Source of the DNA: Ancylobacter moscoviensis
GTDB lineage: Bacteria; Pseudomonadota; Alphaproteobacteria; Rhizobiales; Xanthobacteraceae
Reading direction: 5' to 3'
NCBI RefSeq assembly: GCF_007559435.1
Contig: NZ_VMBP01000001.1
Coordinates: 1,260,116 to 1,324,115, forward strand
DNA: 64,000 nucleotides
The position numbers and the translations under genes are program-made. Under the pieces are notes generated by a model. The model was not told the DNA's origin. It was given only the letters and a program-made list of their open reading frames with translations, and ran no database searches. Of this stretch, positions 46,004 through 55,257 are shown in pieces. Numbering within the stretch: position 1 is the first letter of the stretch; every line of letters starts with the position of its first letter.

Positions 46004-47934
46004 TGCGTGCCCCCGGTCTGCGCCGCCTTCTGCGCGTCCCACCACCAGATGTCGGGGAAGCCGAAGGAATATTGCGGCAGCTTCTCGGGATGGCTGAAGC
46101 GGTTCCAGCGGGCGGTGCGCGTGTTCGGGTAGTTCCAGGTCGGGATCACGTAGTCATGCGCCAGCAGCACGCGGTCGAGCGCCCGGGTGGCGGCGACCAA
46201 TTCGTCGCGGCTGGTGGCGTAGATCACCTTCTCGATCAGCGCGTCGATGCCCGCGTCCTTGATGCCGGCATAATTGCCCGAACCCTCGCGGTCGGCCGCC
46301 GCCGTGCTCCAGAAATCGCGCTGCTCGTTGCCCGGCGAGAGCGACTGGCCCCAGCCGGTGATGATCATGTCGAAGTCGCGTGCGCGCAGGCGGTTGATGT
46401 ATTGCGAGACGTCGACCTGGCGGATGTTCACCGTGATGCCCAGCCGCTCCAGCGTCGGCTTGTAGAACAGCGCCACGCGCTCGAAGGCCGGGTTGGCGAG
46501 CAGGATCTCGATGGTCAGCGGCTCGCCCTGCGCGTTGACCAGCTTGCCGCCCTTCACCTCGTAGCCCGCCTCGCGCAGCAGCTTCGCCGCCTCGCGCAGA
46601 TTGGCGCGGCGCACCTCCTCGCCGCCATCCGGCGGGTTCTGGTAGGGCTGGGTGAAGACGCTCGCCGGCACCTTGTCCTTCACGCTTTCCAGAATCTCCA
46701 GCTCCAGCCCCTGCGGCAGGCCGGAGGAGGCAAGCTCGGTGTTCTGGAAGAAGCTGGCGGTGCGCTTGTACTGGCCGAAGAACAGCGTGCGGTTCATGCC
46801 GTCGAAATCGAGCGCGTAGTTCAGCGCCCGGCGCACGCGCTGGTCCTGGAACTTCGTGCGCCGCAGGTTGGGGATGAAGGCCTGCATGGAGCCGGAGGCG
46901 CGGTCGGGGAATTCCTCGAGGATCACCTTGCCGGCCTTGACCGCCGGGAAGTTGTAGGCGGTCGCCCAGTCCTTGGCGGAGGTCTCGACCCGGAAGTCGT
47001 ACTGGTCGCCCTTGAAGGCCTCGAGCTCGACCGTGCCGTCGCGGAAATACTCGTAGCGCTGCTCGGCGAAATTGTTGGTGCCGATGTTCACCGGCAGGTC
47101 CTTGCCCCAATAATCCGGCACGCGCTCGAAGGAGATCGCGCGGCCGGGGGTGACCTGCTTCACCTTGTAGGGGCCGGAGCCGAGCGGCACTTCCAGCATG
47201 CCCTGGCTGATGTCGCGCGGCTTGCCGTTGGCGTTCGTGCCGGTCCACCAGTGCTTGGGCATCACCCGGATCTGGCCGACGATCTGCGGCAGTTCGCGGT
47301 TGCCGGCCTGGTCGAAGGTGAACGTCACCTCGCGCTCGCCGGTCACCTCGGCCTTCTTCACATGGCTGTAGTAATAGGCCTGGCGCGGGTTGTTCTTGGT
47401 GAGCTGCTCGAACGACCAGACGACGTCCTCCGCCGTCACCGGCTGTCCGTCGTGCCACTTTGCCTCGGGGCGCAGGCGGTAGGAGACCGAGGAATAGTCC
47501 GCCGGATAGCTCACCGCCTCCGCCAGCAGGCCGTATTCCGTGGCCACCTCGTCGAAGGCCGACGCCATCAGCGTGTCGTAGATGAGCTGGAGCCCGCCGG
47601 CCGGCGTGCCGCGCGGCACGATGTCGTTGAGCGAATCGAAGGTCCCGTCGACGGAGAGCCGCAGCAGGCCGGTCTTCGGCGCGTCCGGGTTCACATAGTC
47701 GAAGTGCTTGAAGCCCGCGGGGTATTTCGGCTGCCCCATGAGCGACAGGCCGTGCCGCCACTCGGGCGTTCCTGCGGCGGCCGGGGTGCCGCTTTCCTGC
47801 GCCGTCGCCGGTCCCATCAGCAGCCCCAGCCCGAGAAGGGCGGTGCCGAGCGCCAAACGCGCCCGCGTCAGGGGAGGCCGCGTGGCGCGGCTGCCGGGCG
47901 CGAAGATGTCGGAGCGGCGGGGCGAGGCTTGCAT
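46000..47934 (-). CDS. yejA: Peptide ABC transporter solute-binding protein (YejA type), first copy
   Basis: A protein of 644 residues from the ATG at 47934, with AAAAGGA upstream. A long basic N-region precedes a Sec-type hydrophobic stretch (ALGTALLGLGLLMGPATAQ). The mature part follows the YejA pattern: WRHGLSLMGQPKYPAGFKHF, SYRLRPEAKWHDGQPVTAEDVVW in parts, and the FPDRASGSMQAFIPNLRR region. It is the first gene of the five-gene peptide importer. Having two binding proteins for one permease pair suggests a broadened peptide range. Confidence 0.85.
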   Translation of the reverse strand: MQASPRRSDIFAPGSRATRPPLTRARLALGTALLGLGLLMGPATAQESGTPAAAGTPEWRHGLSLMGQPKYPAGFKHFDYVNPDAPKTGLLRLSVDGTFDSLNDIVPRGTPAGGLQLIYDTLMASAFDEVATEYGLLAEAVSYPADYSSVSYRLRPEAKWHDGQPVTAEDVVWSFEQLTKNNPRQAYYYSHVKKAEVTGEREVTFTFDQAGNRELPQIVGQIRVMPKHWWTGTNANGKPRDISQGMLEVPLGSGPYKVKQVTPGRAISFERVPDYWGKDLPVNIGTNNFAEQRYEYFRDGTVELEAFKGDQYDFRVETSAKDWATAYNFPAVKAGKVILEEFPDRASGSMQAFIPNLRRTKFQDQRVRRALNYALDFDGMNRTLFFGQYKRTASFFQNTELASSGLPQGLELEILESVKDKVPASVFTQPYQNPPDGGEEVRRANLREAAKLLREAGYEVKGGKLVNAQGEPLTIEILLANPAFERVALFYKPTLERLGITVNIRQVDVSQYINRLRARDFDMIITGWGQSLSPGNEQRDFWSTAAADREGSGNYAGIKDAGIDALIEKVIYATSRDELVAATRALDRVLLAHDYVIPTWNYPNTRTARWNRFSHPEKLPQYSFGFPDIWWWDAQKAAQTGGTQ

Positions 47935-48029
47935 GCACTGATCCTTTTCGAACGTCGAATACGCGACGCGCATCCGTGCCACATTACCGGACGCGCGCAG
48001 CTTCGCGACGATTATGAACGGCCAGGTTC

Positions 48030-48068
48030 CGAAAAGAATAAGGCCGGGGCGCGAAGCGCCACCGGCCT
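48030..48068 (-). terminator. Terminator of the cytochrome c gene
   Basis: On the - strand a 12-bp GC-rich stem with one bulge (AGGCCGG and GGCGC arms, 48041-48068) runs into a T-rich tract (TATTCTTTT). It follows the cytochrome gene stop by about 40 bases. Confidence 0.65.
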
Positions 48069-48106
48069 GACGTGATCGTGAAAGCGCGCGCCGGAGCGCG
48101 GCCGTG

Positions 48107-48742
48107 TCACGGATTGGCGGGAGCCGCCGGAGCGGGCTCGCCGGCCGGGGCAGGCGCGGCTTCCGGGGCGGCCGGCTTGGCATCGGCCGGGGCGGGCGCC
48201 TCGCCGGCCGCGGGCAGCGGCTGCGGGCTGTGGGAGAGCGTGTTGAGATAGACCAGCAGGTCGGCGCGGTCCGTCTCCTTCGCGATGCCCGCGAAGCCCA
48301 TGGCGGTGCCGGGGACGGCAGCCTTGGGGTTCTTGATGAAGTCGTTCAGCGTTTCAAAGGACCAGTCGCCACCATGCCCCTTCAGGGCGGCGGAATAGGC
48401 GAAGCCCTCCGCGCTCGCGACGGGACGGCCGACGATGCCGTAGAGGTCCGGGCCGACCTTGGCGCCGGCGCCCTCGACGAAGTTGTGGCAGGCCGCGCAC
48501 TTCTTGGCCTGGGCGGCGCCGCGCTCGCTGCTGGCCGCGCCGAGGAGCTGGGCGATCGGCACATCGGCCGGAGCGGCGGCCTGGGCCGCGCCGGAGGACG
48601 CTTCCTGCACCGCGATCTCGAAGCCGGGCTTTTCCGGTGGGGGGTTGTAAAACAGCATGTCGGAGAACACGCTCAGGCCCAGCGTGAAGGTCGCCACGCT
48701 CAGCACCGCACCTGCAATCTTGTTCAGCTCGAAGCTGTCCAT
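48107..48742 (-). CDS. Membrane-anchored class I cytochrome c (CycM-like)
   Basis: A protein of 211 residues from the ATG at 48742. One N-terminal transmembrane anchor (IAGAVLSVATFTLGLSVF) is uncleaved in appearance. The haem site is CAACH, with the distal Met in GTAMGFAGI. The C-terminal tail after about residue 170 is very rich in Ala and Pro and may be periplasmic and flexible. CycM-type cytochromes carry electrons from the bc1 complex to cytochrome oxidase in rhizobia. Divergence from kdsB is a common local order in this group. Confidence 0.85.
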   Translation of the reverse strand: MDSFELNKIAGAVLSVATFTLGLSVFSDMLFYNPPPEKPGFEIAVQEASSGAAQAAAPADVPIAQLLGAASSERGAAQAKKCAACHNFVEGAGAKVGPDLYGIVGRPVASAEGFAYSAALKGHGGDWSFETLNDFIKNPKAAVPGTAMGFAGIAKETDRADLLVYLNTLSHSPQPLPAAGEAPAPADAKPAAPEAAPAPAGEPAPAAPANP

Positions 48743-48959
48743 CGAAATATTCGCTCCCTCACCCGGCGTGGCAGCCGTCCGGCCGGCCGCCGACACCCCG
48801 CGCGCAATCTATCAGCCGCCCATATCGACCGCCAATGGCGCGCGGAACTAATCATTTTGACGGTTGGCGTGCAACCCGTATAAGCGCGCCGCGGTGCTAC
48901 GTTTCGCCACCCGCCCGGCGGATGGCGGGCGGCGTTCATGACGATGGCAAGGCTTTGAA

Positions 48960-49736
48960 ATGTCTTCCCCGGACGTGTTCCAGGACACTCTTATACTTAT
49001 CCCGGCCCGCATGGCTTCCACCCGGCTTCCGGGCAAGCCGCTCGCCGATCTCGGTGGCCGGCCGATGATCGTCGAGGTGGCGCGGCGTTCCGCCGCGGCG
49101 GATGTGGGCCGCGTGGTGGTCGCGACCGACGACGAGGGCGTGTGCGCGGCGGTGGAAAAGGCGGGATTCGAGGTCGTCATGACCCGTGCCGACCACACCA
49201 CAGGATCGGACCGAATCTTCGAGGCGCTGGGCCATATCGATCCCGCGCGTCGCGCCAGCCGCATCATCAATGTGCAGGGCGACCTGCCGACGCTCGACCC
49301 GGCGCTCATCTGCGCCGCTATCGACCTGCTGGACGATCCGGCGGTGGACATCGGCACGCTGGCGGCCGAGATCACGGTCGCGGCCGAACGCACCAATCCG
49401 AATGTGGTGAAGGCGGTCGGCAGCCCGCTGTCGCCGGACCGGCAGCGCGCGCTCTACTTCACCCGCGCCACCGCGCCCTATGGCGAGGGGCCGCTGTTCC
49501 ACCACATTGGCCTCTATGCCTATCGCCGCGCGGCGCTGGAGCGCTTCGTCGCGCTGCCCCCGTCGCCGCTCGAGCAGCGCGAGAAGCTGGAACAGCTGCG
49601 GGCGCTGGAGGCCGGCATGCGGATCGACGTCGCCATCGTCGATACCGTGCCGCTCGGCGTCGACACGCCGGAAGATCTGGAAAGGGCGCGCGAAATCCTC
49701 GCGCGCGAATCGAACCCGTCGAGGAAGCCGTCATGA
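48960..49736 (+). CDS. kdsB: 3-deoxy-manno-octulosonate cytidylyltransferase
   Basis: A protein of 258 residues. The nucleotidyltransferase signature is [20 protein letters not shown], with [11 protein letters not shown] as the metal-binding region and [16 protein letters not shown] as the Kdo contact. It activates Kdo with CTP for lipid A/LPS inner-core synthesis in the cytoplasm. The gene overlaps pheA by 4 bp. Confidence 0.9.
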   Translation: MSSPDVFQDTLILIPARMASTRLPGKPLADLGGRPMIVEVARRSAAADVGRVVVATDDEGVCAAVEKAGFEVVMTRADHTTGSDRIFEALGHIDPARRASRIINVQGDLPTLDPALICAAIDLLDDPAVDIGTLAAEITVAAERTNPNVVKAVGSPLSPDRQRALYFTRATAPYGEGPLFHHIGLYAYRRAALERFVALPPSPLEQREKLEQLRALEAGMRIDVAIVDTVPLGVDTPEDLERAREILARESNPSRKPS

Positions 49737-50584
49737 CCACCCGCCGCACCATCGTCTTCCAGGGCGAGCCGGGCGCGAATTCCCACATCGCCTGCCGGGA
49801 GGTCTATCCCGACTACGAGGCCGTGCCGTGCCCGACCTTCGAGGACGCGTTCGCGGCCCTGCAGAACGGCGAGGCCGATCTCGGCATGATCCCGATCGAG
49901 AACTCGGTCGCCGGGCGCGTGGCGGACATCCACCACCTGATGCCGACCTCCGGCCTCACCATCGTCGGCGAGTTCTTCCTGCCGCTGTCGCACCAGCTCA
50001 TGGCGGTGAAGGGCGCGAGCCTCGCCACGGTGAAGAGCGTGACCAGCCACGTCATGGCGCTCGGCCAGTGCCGCAACATCATCCGCAAGCTCGGCCTGAA
50101 GTCCGTCGTCGGCGCGGATACGGCCGGCGCAGCGCGGCTGGTGGCGGAGGCCGGCGATCCGACGCAGGCGGCCATCGCCTCGCGTCTCGCGGCGGAGATC
50201 TACGGCCTCGACATCATCGCCGAGAACATCGAGGACGAGGCGCACAACACCACGCGCTTCATCATCCTCGCCAAGGACGGGGAATGGGCGGCCTCCGGCA
50301 ACGGCCCGACCGTCACCACCTTCGTGTTCCGCGTGCGCAACGTGCCGGCGGCGCTCTACAAGGCGCTGGGCGGCTTCGCCACCAACGGCGTGAACATGGC
50401 GAAGCTGGAGTCCTACCAGCTCGACGGCGAGTTCTTCGCCACGCAGTTCTACGCCGATGTCGACGGCCATCCCGACGACCGCTCGCTGAAGCTGGCGCTG
50501 GAGGAACTGGCCTTCTTCTCCAAGGAGCTGCGCATCCTCGGCGTCTACCCGGCGCATCCGTACCGGATCGCGCTGCGGGCCTAG
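49733..50584 (+). CDS. pheA: Prephenate dehydratase
   Basis: A protein of 283 residues, a stand-alone prephenate dehydratase with a regulatory domain. The catalytic domain starts [17 protein letters not shown] and contains [18 protein letters not shown]. The catalytic TRF motif is [11 protein letters not shown]. The ACT domain from about residue 195 has [18 protein letters not shown], the Phe-binding GALV/ESRP regions in modified form. It makes phenylpyruvate for phenylalanine synthesis and is likely feedback-inhibited by Phe. Confidence 0.9.
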   Translation: MTTRRTIVFQGEPGANSHIACREVYPDYEAVPCPTFEDAFAALQNGEADLGMIPIENSVAGRVADIHHLMPTSGLTIVGEFFLPLSHQLMAVKGASLATVKSVTSHVMALGQCRNIIRKLGLKSVVGADTAGAARLVAEAGDPTQAAIASRLAAEIYGLDIIAENIEDEAHNTTRFIILAKDGEWAASGNGPTVTTFVFRVRNVPAALYKALGGFATNGVNMAKLESYQLDGEFFATQFYADVDGHPDDRSLKLALEELAFFSKELRILGVYPAHPYRIALRA

Positions 50585-50623
50585 CTTCCCGGGCGAGCGG
50601 CCCCGCGTCCGGCCCGAATGTGA

Positions 50624-50646
50624 ATGCCCGGCACGAGGCCGGGCAT
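50624..50646. repeat. Short palindrome between pheA and fabI
   Basis: A 9-bp perfect stem ATGCCCGGC/GCCGGGCAT with a 5-base loop. It lies between the convergent pheA and fabI genes and resembles the core of the REP-like family seen at 36003. It may act as a weak bidirectional terminator. Confidence 0.5.
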
Positions 50647-50701
50647 GTCGTTCGTCGGGAGGTGAGGGCGGCGGTCAGTCGCCGCGTCTACTCCGCCGCG
50701 T

Positions 50702-51541
50702 CTACTCCGCCGCGACGTCGCCGCCGGCGGCGCGTTCCTCGGCATCCTCGATGGTCTTCAGCGCGTCCGGGTGGGGCATCGAGATGATGTTGTAGCCGGA
50801 ATCGACGAAGTGCACCTCGCCGGTCACGCCGGAGGAGAGGTCGGAGAGCAGGTAGAGCGCGGCGCCGCCGACCTCGTCGATGGTGACGGTGCGGCGCAGC
50901 GGGGCGTTGCGCTTCTGGTAGTTGAACATCAGCCGCGCATCGGCGATGCCCGCGCCCGCCAGCGTGCGGATCGGGCCGGCGGAGATGGCGTTCACGCGCA
51001 CCCCCTGCGGGCCGTAATCGGCGGCGAGGTAGCGCACGCTCGCCTCCAGCGCCGCCTTGGCGACGCCCATCACGTTGTAGTTCGGCATCACGCGAGTGGA
51101 GCCGCCATAGGTCAGCGTGATCAGCGAGCCGCCCTCGGGCATCAGCGTCGCCGCCCGTTTGGCGAGCTCGGTGAAGGAGAAGCACGAGATTACCATGGTG
51201 CGCGTGAAATTGGCGCGCGTGGTGTCGGCGTAGCGGCCCTTCAGCTCGTTCTTGTCGGAGAAGCCGATGGCGTGGACGAGGAAATCGATGCCGCCCCACT
51301 TCTCCTTCAGCGCCGCGAACACGGCGTCGACCGAATCGAGGTCCTCCACGTCGCAGGCGAGCATGGTGTCGCTGCCGAGGCTTTCGGCCAGCGGCTTCAC
51401 GCGGCGCCCCAGCGCCTCGCCCTGATAGGTGAAGGCGAGTTCTGCGCCCTGCGCCGCCAGCGTCTTGGCGATGCCCCAGGCGATGGAGTGGTCGTTCGCG
51501 ACACCCATGATCAGGCCGCGTTTTCCCTGCATCAGGCTCAT
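50702..51541 (-). CDS. fabI: Enoyl-ACP reductase (NADH), FabI
   Basis: A protein of 279 residues from the ATG at 51541. The FabI-type cofactor site GLIMGVANDHSIAWGIA and the catalytic Tyr...Lys in GSTRVMPNYNVMGVAKAALE are present. It performs the last reduction of each fatty-acid elongation cycle. The stop codon region is odd: a 14-bp segment around the stop is duplicated in tandem at about 50684-50712, with no effect on the protein. It is third in the fabA-fabB-fabI run. Confidence 0.9.
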   Translation of the reverse strand: MSLMQGKRGLIMGVANDHSIAWGIAKTLAAQGAELAFTYQGEALGRRVKPLAESLGSDTMLACDVEDLDSVDAVFAALKEKWGGIDFLVHAIGFSDKNELKGRYADTTRANFTRTMVISCFSFTELAKRAATLMPEGGSLITLTYGGSTRVMPNYNVMGVAKAALEASVRYLAADYGPQGVRVNAISAGPIRTLAGAGIADARLMFNYQKRNAPLRRTVTIDEVGGAALYLLSDLSSGVTGEVHFVDSGYNIISMPHPDALKTIEDAEERAAGGDVAAE

Positions 51542-51569
51542 GCTCGATGTTCCTTCCGCTCGGGTCCGA

Positions 51570-52793
51570 TCACGCGGCTTCCGGGTGCTGCAGCACCAGC
51601 ACCGCATTGGCGCCGCCGAAGCCGAAACCGTTGGAAAGCACGCGGGAGAGCTTCGCGTTGTCGATGCGCTCGCGCACGATCGGCATGTCGGCGAAGGCCG
51701 GATCCAGTTCCTCGATATGGGCGCTCGCCGAGATGAAGCCGTTCTGCATCATCAGGATCGAGTAGATCGCCTCGTGCACGCCGGTTGCGCCCTGCGAATG
51801 GCCGGTGAGCGACTTGGTGGCCGAGATCGGCGGCGCCTTGTCGCCGAACACGGCACGGATCGCCTCGATCTCCTTGAGATCGCCGATCGGCGTCGAGGTG
51901 GCGTGCGGGTTGATGTAGTCGATGCCGCCCTTCACGTCCCTCAGGGCCAGCTTCATGGCACGGGCCGCGCCCTCGCCGGAGGGGGCGACCATGTCGGCGC
52001 CGTCCGAGGTCGAGCCGTAGCCGATGATCTCGGCATAGATGCGCGCGCCGCGCGCCTTGGCGTGCTCCAGCTCTTCGAGCACCAGCACGCCGGCGCCGCC
52101 GGAGATGACGAAGCCGTCGCGGTTCTTGTCATAGGGACGGGAGGCGACCGCCGGGGTGTCGTTATAGTCGGAGGACATCGCCCCCATGGCGTCAAACAGG
52201 CAGGAGAGCGTCCAGTCCAGGTCCTCGCAGCCGCCGGCGAAGACGATGTCCTGCTTGCCCCACTGGATCTGCTCGGTGGCGCTGCCGATGCAGATGTTGG
52301 TGGTGGCGCAGGCGGCGGAGATCGAGTGGTTGATGCCCTTGATCTTGAACCAGGTCGACAGCGTCGCCGAGGCGGTGGAGCCCATGGCCTTCGGCACAGC
52401 GAAGGGGCCGACGCGCTTGGGGCTGCCGTTCTTGCGGGTGATGTCGGCGGCCTCGACGATGGTGCGGGTCGAGGAGCCGCCCGAGCCCATGATGATGCCG
52501 GTGCGTTCGTTGGAGACCTCGTTCTCCTCGAGGCCGGAGTCGCGGATCGCCTGCTCCATGGCGACGTGGTTCCACGCCGTGCCGCCACCGTGGAAGCGCA
52601 TCGCGCGCCGGTCGACGATCTCGCTGGCGTCGAGCTGCGGGGCGCCGTGCACCTGGCTGCGGAAACCGAGCTCGGCATATTGCTCGGCGCGGCGGATGCC
52701 GCTCTTGCCCTCGCGCAGGGAGGCCAGAACCTCCTGCGTGGAGTTGCCGATGGACGAGACGATGCCCATTCCGGTTACGACAACGCGGCGCAT
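51570..52793 (-). CDS. fabB: 3-oxoacyl-ACP synthase I, FabB
   Basis: A protein of 407 residues. The Cys-His-His triad is in [24 protein letters not shown] and [11 protein letters not shown]. It elongates acyl-ACP and, with FabA, is needed for anaerobic-type unsaturated fatty acid synthesis. It is encoded between fabA and fabI on the same strand. The FabA partnership favours FabB over FabF. Confidence 0.9.
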   Translation of the reverse strand: MRRVVVTGMGIVSSIGNSTQEVLASLREGKSGIRRAEQYAELGFRSQVHGAPQLDASEIVDRRAMRFHGGGTAWNHVAMEQAIRDSGLEENEVSNERTGIIMGSGGSSTRTIVEAADITRKNGSPKRVGPFAVPKAMGSTASATLSTWFKIKGINHSISAACATTNICIGSATEQIQWGKQDIVFAGGCEDLDWTLSCLFDAMGAMSSDYNDTPAVASRPYDKNRDGFVISGGAGVLVLEELEHAKARGARIYAEIIGYGSTSDGADMVAPSGEGAARAMKLALRDVKGGIDYINPHATSTPIGDLKEIEAIRAVFGDKAPPISATKSLTGHSQGATGVHEAIYSILMMQNGFISASAHIEELDPAFADMPIVRERIDNAKLSRVLSNGFGFGGANAVLVLQHPEAA

Positions 52794-52857
52794 AGGCTTC
52801 CTTTCCTTAAAAACAGGCGAGGGGACGCCGCGTGCGGCGCCCGGTCGATTCCGGCGC

Positions 52858-53382
52858 TCAGGCCTGGAAGAGGCCGACCTTCAGGTCGTTCGCCCGGTAG
52901 ATCACTTCGCCGTCCGCTTCCACCCAGCCGTCGGCGATGCCGAGCACCAGCTTGGAGCGCATGACGCGCTTGAAGTCGATACCGTAGACCACCTTCTTGA
53001 CGGTGGGCAGGACCTGTCCGGAGAACTTGATCTCGCCCGCGCCGAGCGCCCGCCCGCGCCCGGGAGCGCCGAGCCAGCCGAGATGGAAGCCGACCAGCTG
53101 CCACAGGGCGTCGAGGCCGAGGCAGCCCGGCATCACCGGGTCGCCGAGGAAGTGGCAGGCGAAGAACCAAAGGTCCGGCTTGATGTCGAGTTCGGCGCGC
53201 ACATGGCCCTTGCCATTGGGGCCGCCGTCCTCGGAGATTTCGGTGATGCGGTCGAACATGAGCATCGGCGGCGCCGGAAGCTGCGCGTTGCCCGGCCCGA
53301 ACAGTTCCCCGCGCCCGCACGCGAGCAGCTCCTCGTAGCTGAAGCTCGTCTGCCGCTCGACCATCGTATCGGTGTTACCCAC
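52858..53382 (-). CDS. fabA: 3-hydroxydecanoyl-ACP dehydratase/isomerase, FabA
   Basis: A protein of 174 residues with the hotdog fold. The catalytic His is in [21 protein letters not shown] and the acidic partner in the second half of that motif. It dehydrates 3-hydroxydecanoyl-ACP and isomerises it to cis-3-decenoyl-ACP, the branch point to unsaturated fatty acids. It heads the operon and is divergent from irr, a conserved neighbourhood in Rhizobiales. Confidence 0.92.
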   Translation of the reverse strand: MGNTDTMVERQTSFSYEELLACGRGELFGPGNAQLPAPPMLMFDRITEISEDGGPNGKGHVRAELDIKPDLWFFACHFLGDPVMPGCLGLDALWQLVGFHLGWLGAPGRGRALGAGEIKFSGQVLPTVKKVVYGIDFKRVMRSKLVLGIADGWVEADGEVIYRANDLKVGLFQA

Positions 53383-53817
53383 GCTTGCTACTTTCTTTGC
53401 CTTGAGCGGTCGTGCCGCCTAACCTTGTCCCGCGCGGCCCCGCCGCCGATCCCTTTCGACGGACGTTACGGGCTTGCCCCCCAACGGACCACCGATCGCA
53501 GGGCGCTTCCTATCACAGCGTCCGGCGCACTCAAAGCCGCCGCGCCTGCCCCTGCGACACTCAAAATGTCACGGGCGTGACGGCGCCCGGGCCCCGCCGG
53601 GGGCGGGCCCCGCGCCGGCCTCACATTGGAACAATTACGATTATCGGTCGCGATATTGCCCCGGCGCTTGCCGTGCAGATATAATGCCAGATGAAAAACG
53701 CAACGTAGGCGAGGCTCCGGTTGCGGGGCCGGCAGCGGTGCATAACTTATGTGGAACGGCGGCGCGTGAGCCCGGAAGGGGTGCGCAAGGCCGGTTCACC
53801 TTGGTCTGGAATACGAG
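53383..53817. other. fabA-irr divergent intergenic region
   Basis: 435 bases without a convincing gene. It contains a GC-rich inverted repeat around 53585-53620 and an AT-richer stretch from 53620 to 53700 holding the irr promoter candidate. I did not find a clear Irr (ICE) or RirA operator by eye. Confidence 0.5.
53656..53685 (+). promoter_or_regulatory. Promoter candidate for irr
   Basis: TTGCCC at 53656-53661, an 18-bp spacer and a consensus TATAAT at 53680-53685, about 130 bases before the irr start. Confidence 0.5.
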
Positions 53818-54348
53818 ATGAGCGAAGGCTTTCGCCCCCATAACGTAGCCATTTCCCGCGTGGTGGTCGAGGACGACGAACCGGTTCTTCCGGTCGCTCG
53901 CCTGCGCGACAGCGCGGGTACGAGCCGCACCGGCTGCCCGTTCCACGACGTGCGTCACATGCTGCGCGACGTCGGCCTGCGTCCCACCCGCCAGCGCCTC
54001 GCGCTCGGCTGGCTGCTCTTCGCCAAGGGCGACCGTCACGTCTCGGCGGAAATCCTGCACGAGGAAGCCATCAAGGCGCGCTTCCCGGTCTCGCTCGCCA
54101 CCGTCTACAACACGCTGCACCAGTTCACCGAGGTCGGGCTGCTGCGCGAGCTCGCGGTGGACGGCTCGAAGACCTATTTCGACACCAATCCGTCGGATCA
54201 CCACCACTTCTTCCTCGAAGGCGAGAACAACCTCGTCGACATCCCCAGCACTTCGGTCGAGGTCGAGCGCATTCCCGAGCCGCCGGAAGGCTACGAGGTG
54301 GCGCGCGTCGACGTGGTGGTGCGGCTGCGCCCCAAGCGCCGTTCCTGA
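53818..54348 (+). CDS. irr: Iron response regulator Irr (Fur superfamily)
   Basis: A protein of 176 residues. After a variable 40-residue N-terminus comes GCPFHDVRHML, a Cys-Pro haem-regulatory motif close to the GCPWHD of Bradyrhizobium Irr. A Fur-type winged helix follows (LRPTRQRLALGWLLF, LATVYNTLHQFTEVGLL). The HHH motif of the second haem site lies in PSDHHHFFLEG. Irr controls iron and haem genes and is degraded or inactivated by haem when iron is plentiful. Confidence 0.9.
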   Translation: MSEGFRPHNVAISRVVVEDDEPVLPVARLRDSAGTSRTGCPFHDVRHMLRDVGLRPTRQRLALGWLLFAKGDRHVSAEILHEEAIKARFPVSLATVYNTLHQFTEVGLLRELAVDGSKTYFDTNPSDHHHFFLEGENNLVDIPSTSVEVERIPEPPEGYEVARVDVVVRLRPKRRS

Positions 54349-54390
54349 CACGCGGCCCGCTACGGGCTTCGACGAGACATCGCGAGATTG

Positions 54391-54420
54391 AAAAAGGCCG
54401 GTCCTGCGACCGGCCTTTTT
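54391..54420. terminator. Terminator between irr and the SH3 gene
   Basis: A 13-bp perfect stem (AAAAAGGCCGGTC and its complement) with loop CTGC, flanked by A5 and T5. It can terminate both the irr transcript and the convergent SH3-protein transcript. Confidence 0.85.
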
Positions 54421-54463
54421 CATGTTCTCCGAGCTTGGGAGGCTCGATGGAGCGGGCCGCGCC

Positions 54464-55054
54464 TCACTCCACCTTTTCGCCGGGATAGACGCCCCACAGG
54501 CGTTCCTGCTCGACGAAACCCTCGAAGTCCTTGTCGAAGAAGTGGCACCATTTGCCGTCGCACTGCTCGACGCGGCCGAGTACGCCGGGCTCCAGCTTCG
54601 CCTTGACCGACGAGGAGGTCGACGGCTCGGAATGCAGCGGAGCGGGCTCGCCGCCCTTCCACGGGCTCACCAGCGCGGTGCGGCGGCTGGACAGCATGGA
54701 ATGGTAGACCCAGCCTTCCGCCCCTTCCGAATCGCGGATGCGGCGCCAGGTCTCGAATTCGGCGGTGATCTCGACCGGCAGGCCGGCGCGGGTGAACACC
54801 CAGGCCACGCCATGGTCGCGCGTGGGGCCGGAGCGGACATTCACCTTGTCGGCCTTCAGGCTCACGAAGCGGGGCACCGGCAGGCCGCTCGTGCGGCCCA
54901 CGGGCCCGGTCGATTCGGCCGGAGCCGACTGCTGGGCGCTCGCCGGCATGCCCGGCGACAGACCCGCCGCGAGCAACCCGAACGCCAGAACACACATCAT
55001 TTCCCGCAGCTTCGACCTGTCCCGAAGCCAGTCCTTACGCATCACCTTGATCAC
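54464..55054 (-). CDS. Exported SH3-domain protein
   Basis: A protein of 196 residues with a signal peptide (LREMMCVLAFGLLAAGLSPGMP, in parts, then ASAQ). Two bacterial SH3 modules follow. The first, about residues 60-115, has VSLKADKVNVRSGPTRDHGVAW and EGWVYHSMLSSRR. The second, about 120-190, has LEPGVLGRVEQCDGKWCHF. It probably works in the envelope, binding peptidoglycan or protein ligands; the function is not assigned. A later ATG (about residue 5) is also possible as the start. Confidence 0.78.
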   Translation of the reverse strand: MIKVMRKDWLRDRSKLREMMCVLAFGLLAAGLSPGMPASAQQSAPAESTGPVGRTSGLPVPRFVSLKADKVNVRSGPTRDHGVAWVFTRAGLPVEITAEFETWRRIRDSEGAEGWVYHSMLSSRRTALVSPWKGGEPAPLHSEPSTSSSVKAKLEPGVLGRVEQCDGKWCHFFDKDFEGFVEQERLWGVYPGEKVE

Positions 55055-55257
55055 CCATTCGCCCCACCGGGAGCGGCGCCAGCCAGCGGTCCTGTGCTGC
55101 GGCGCAATCCTTGAGACACGCCCTGCACCGGAAATCGGTGCATTTTTGTGTTTCGCGGACCCGTCTGCTAATGAACGCCTCGCCCGGTTGGCGCGAGTGT
55201 GGAACCCGTAGCGTTAACGGGAGCTTGATTGCGCCGGGGATTCGCACGGGGAGCAAC

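Noticed and set aside
44087..48075. Two long + strand frames opposite the YejA-type genes
   Set aside because: They are complementary to well-supported binding-protein genes; no start context or domain supports them.
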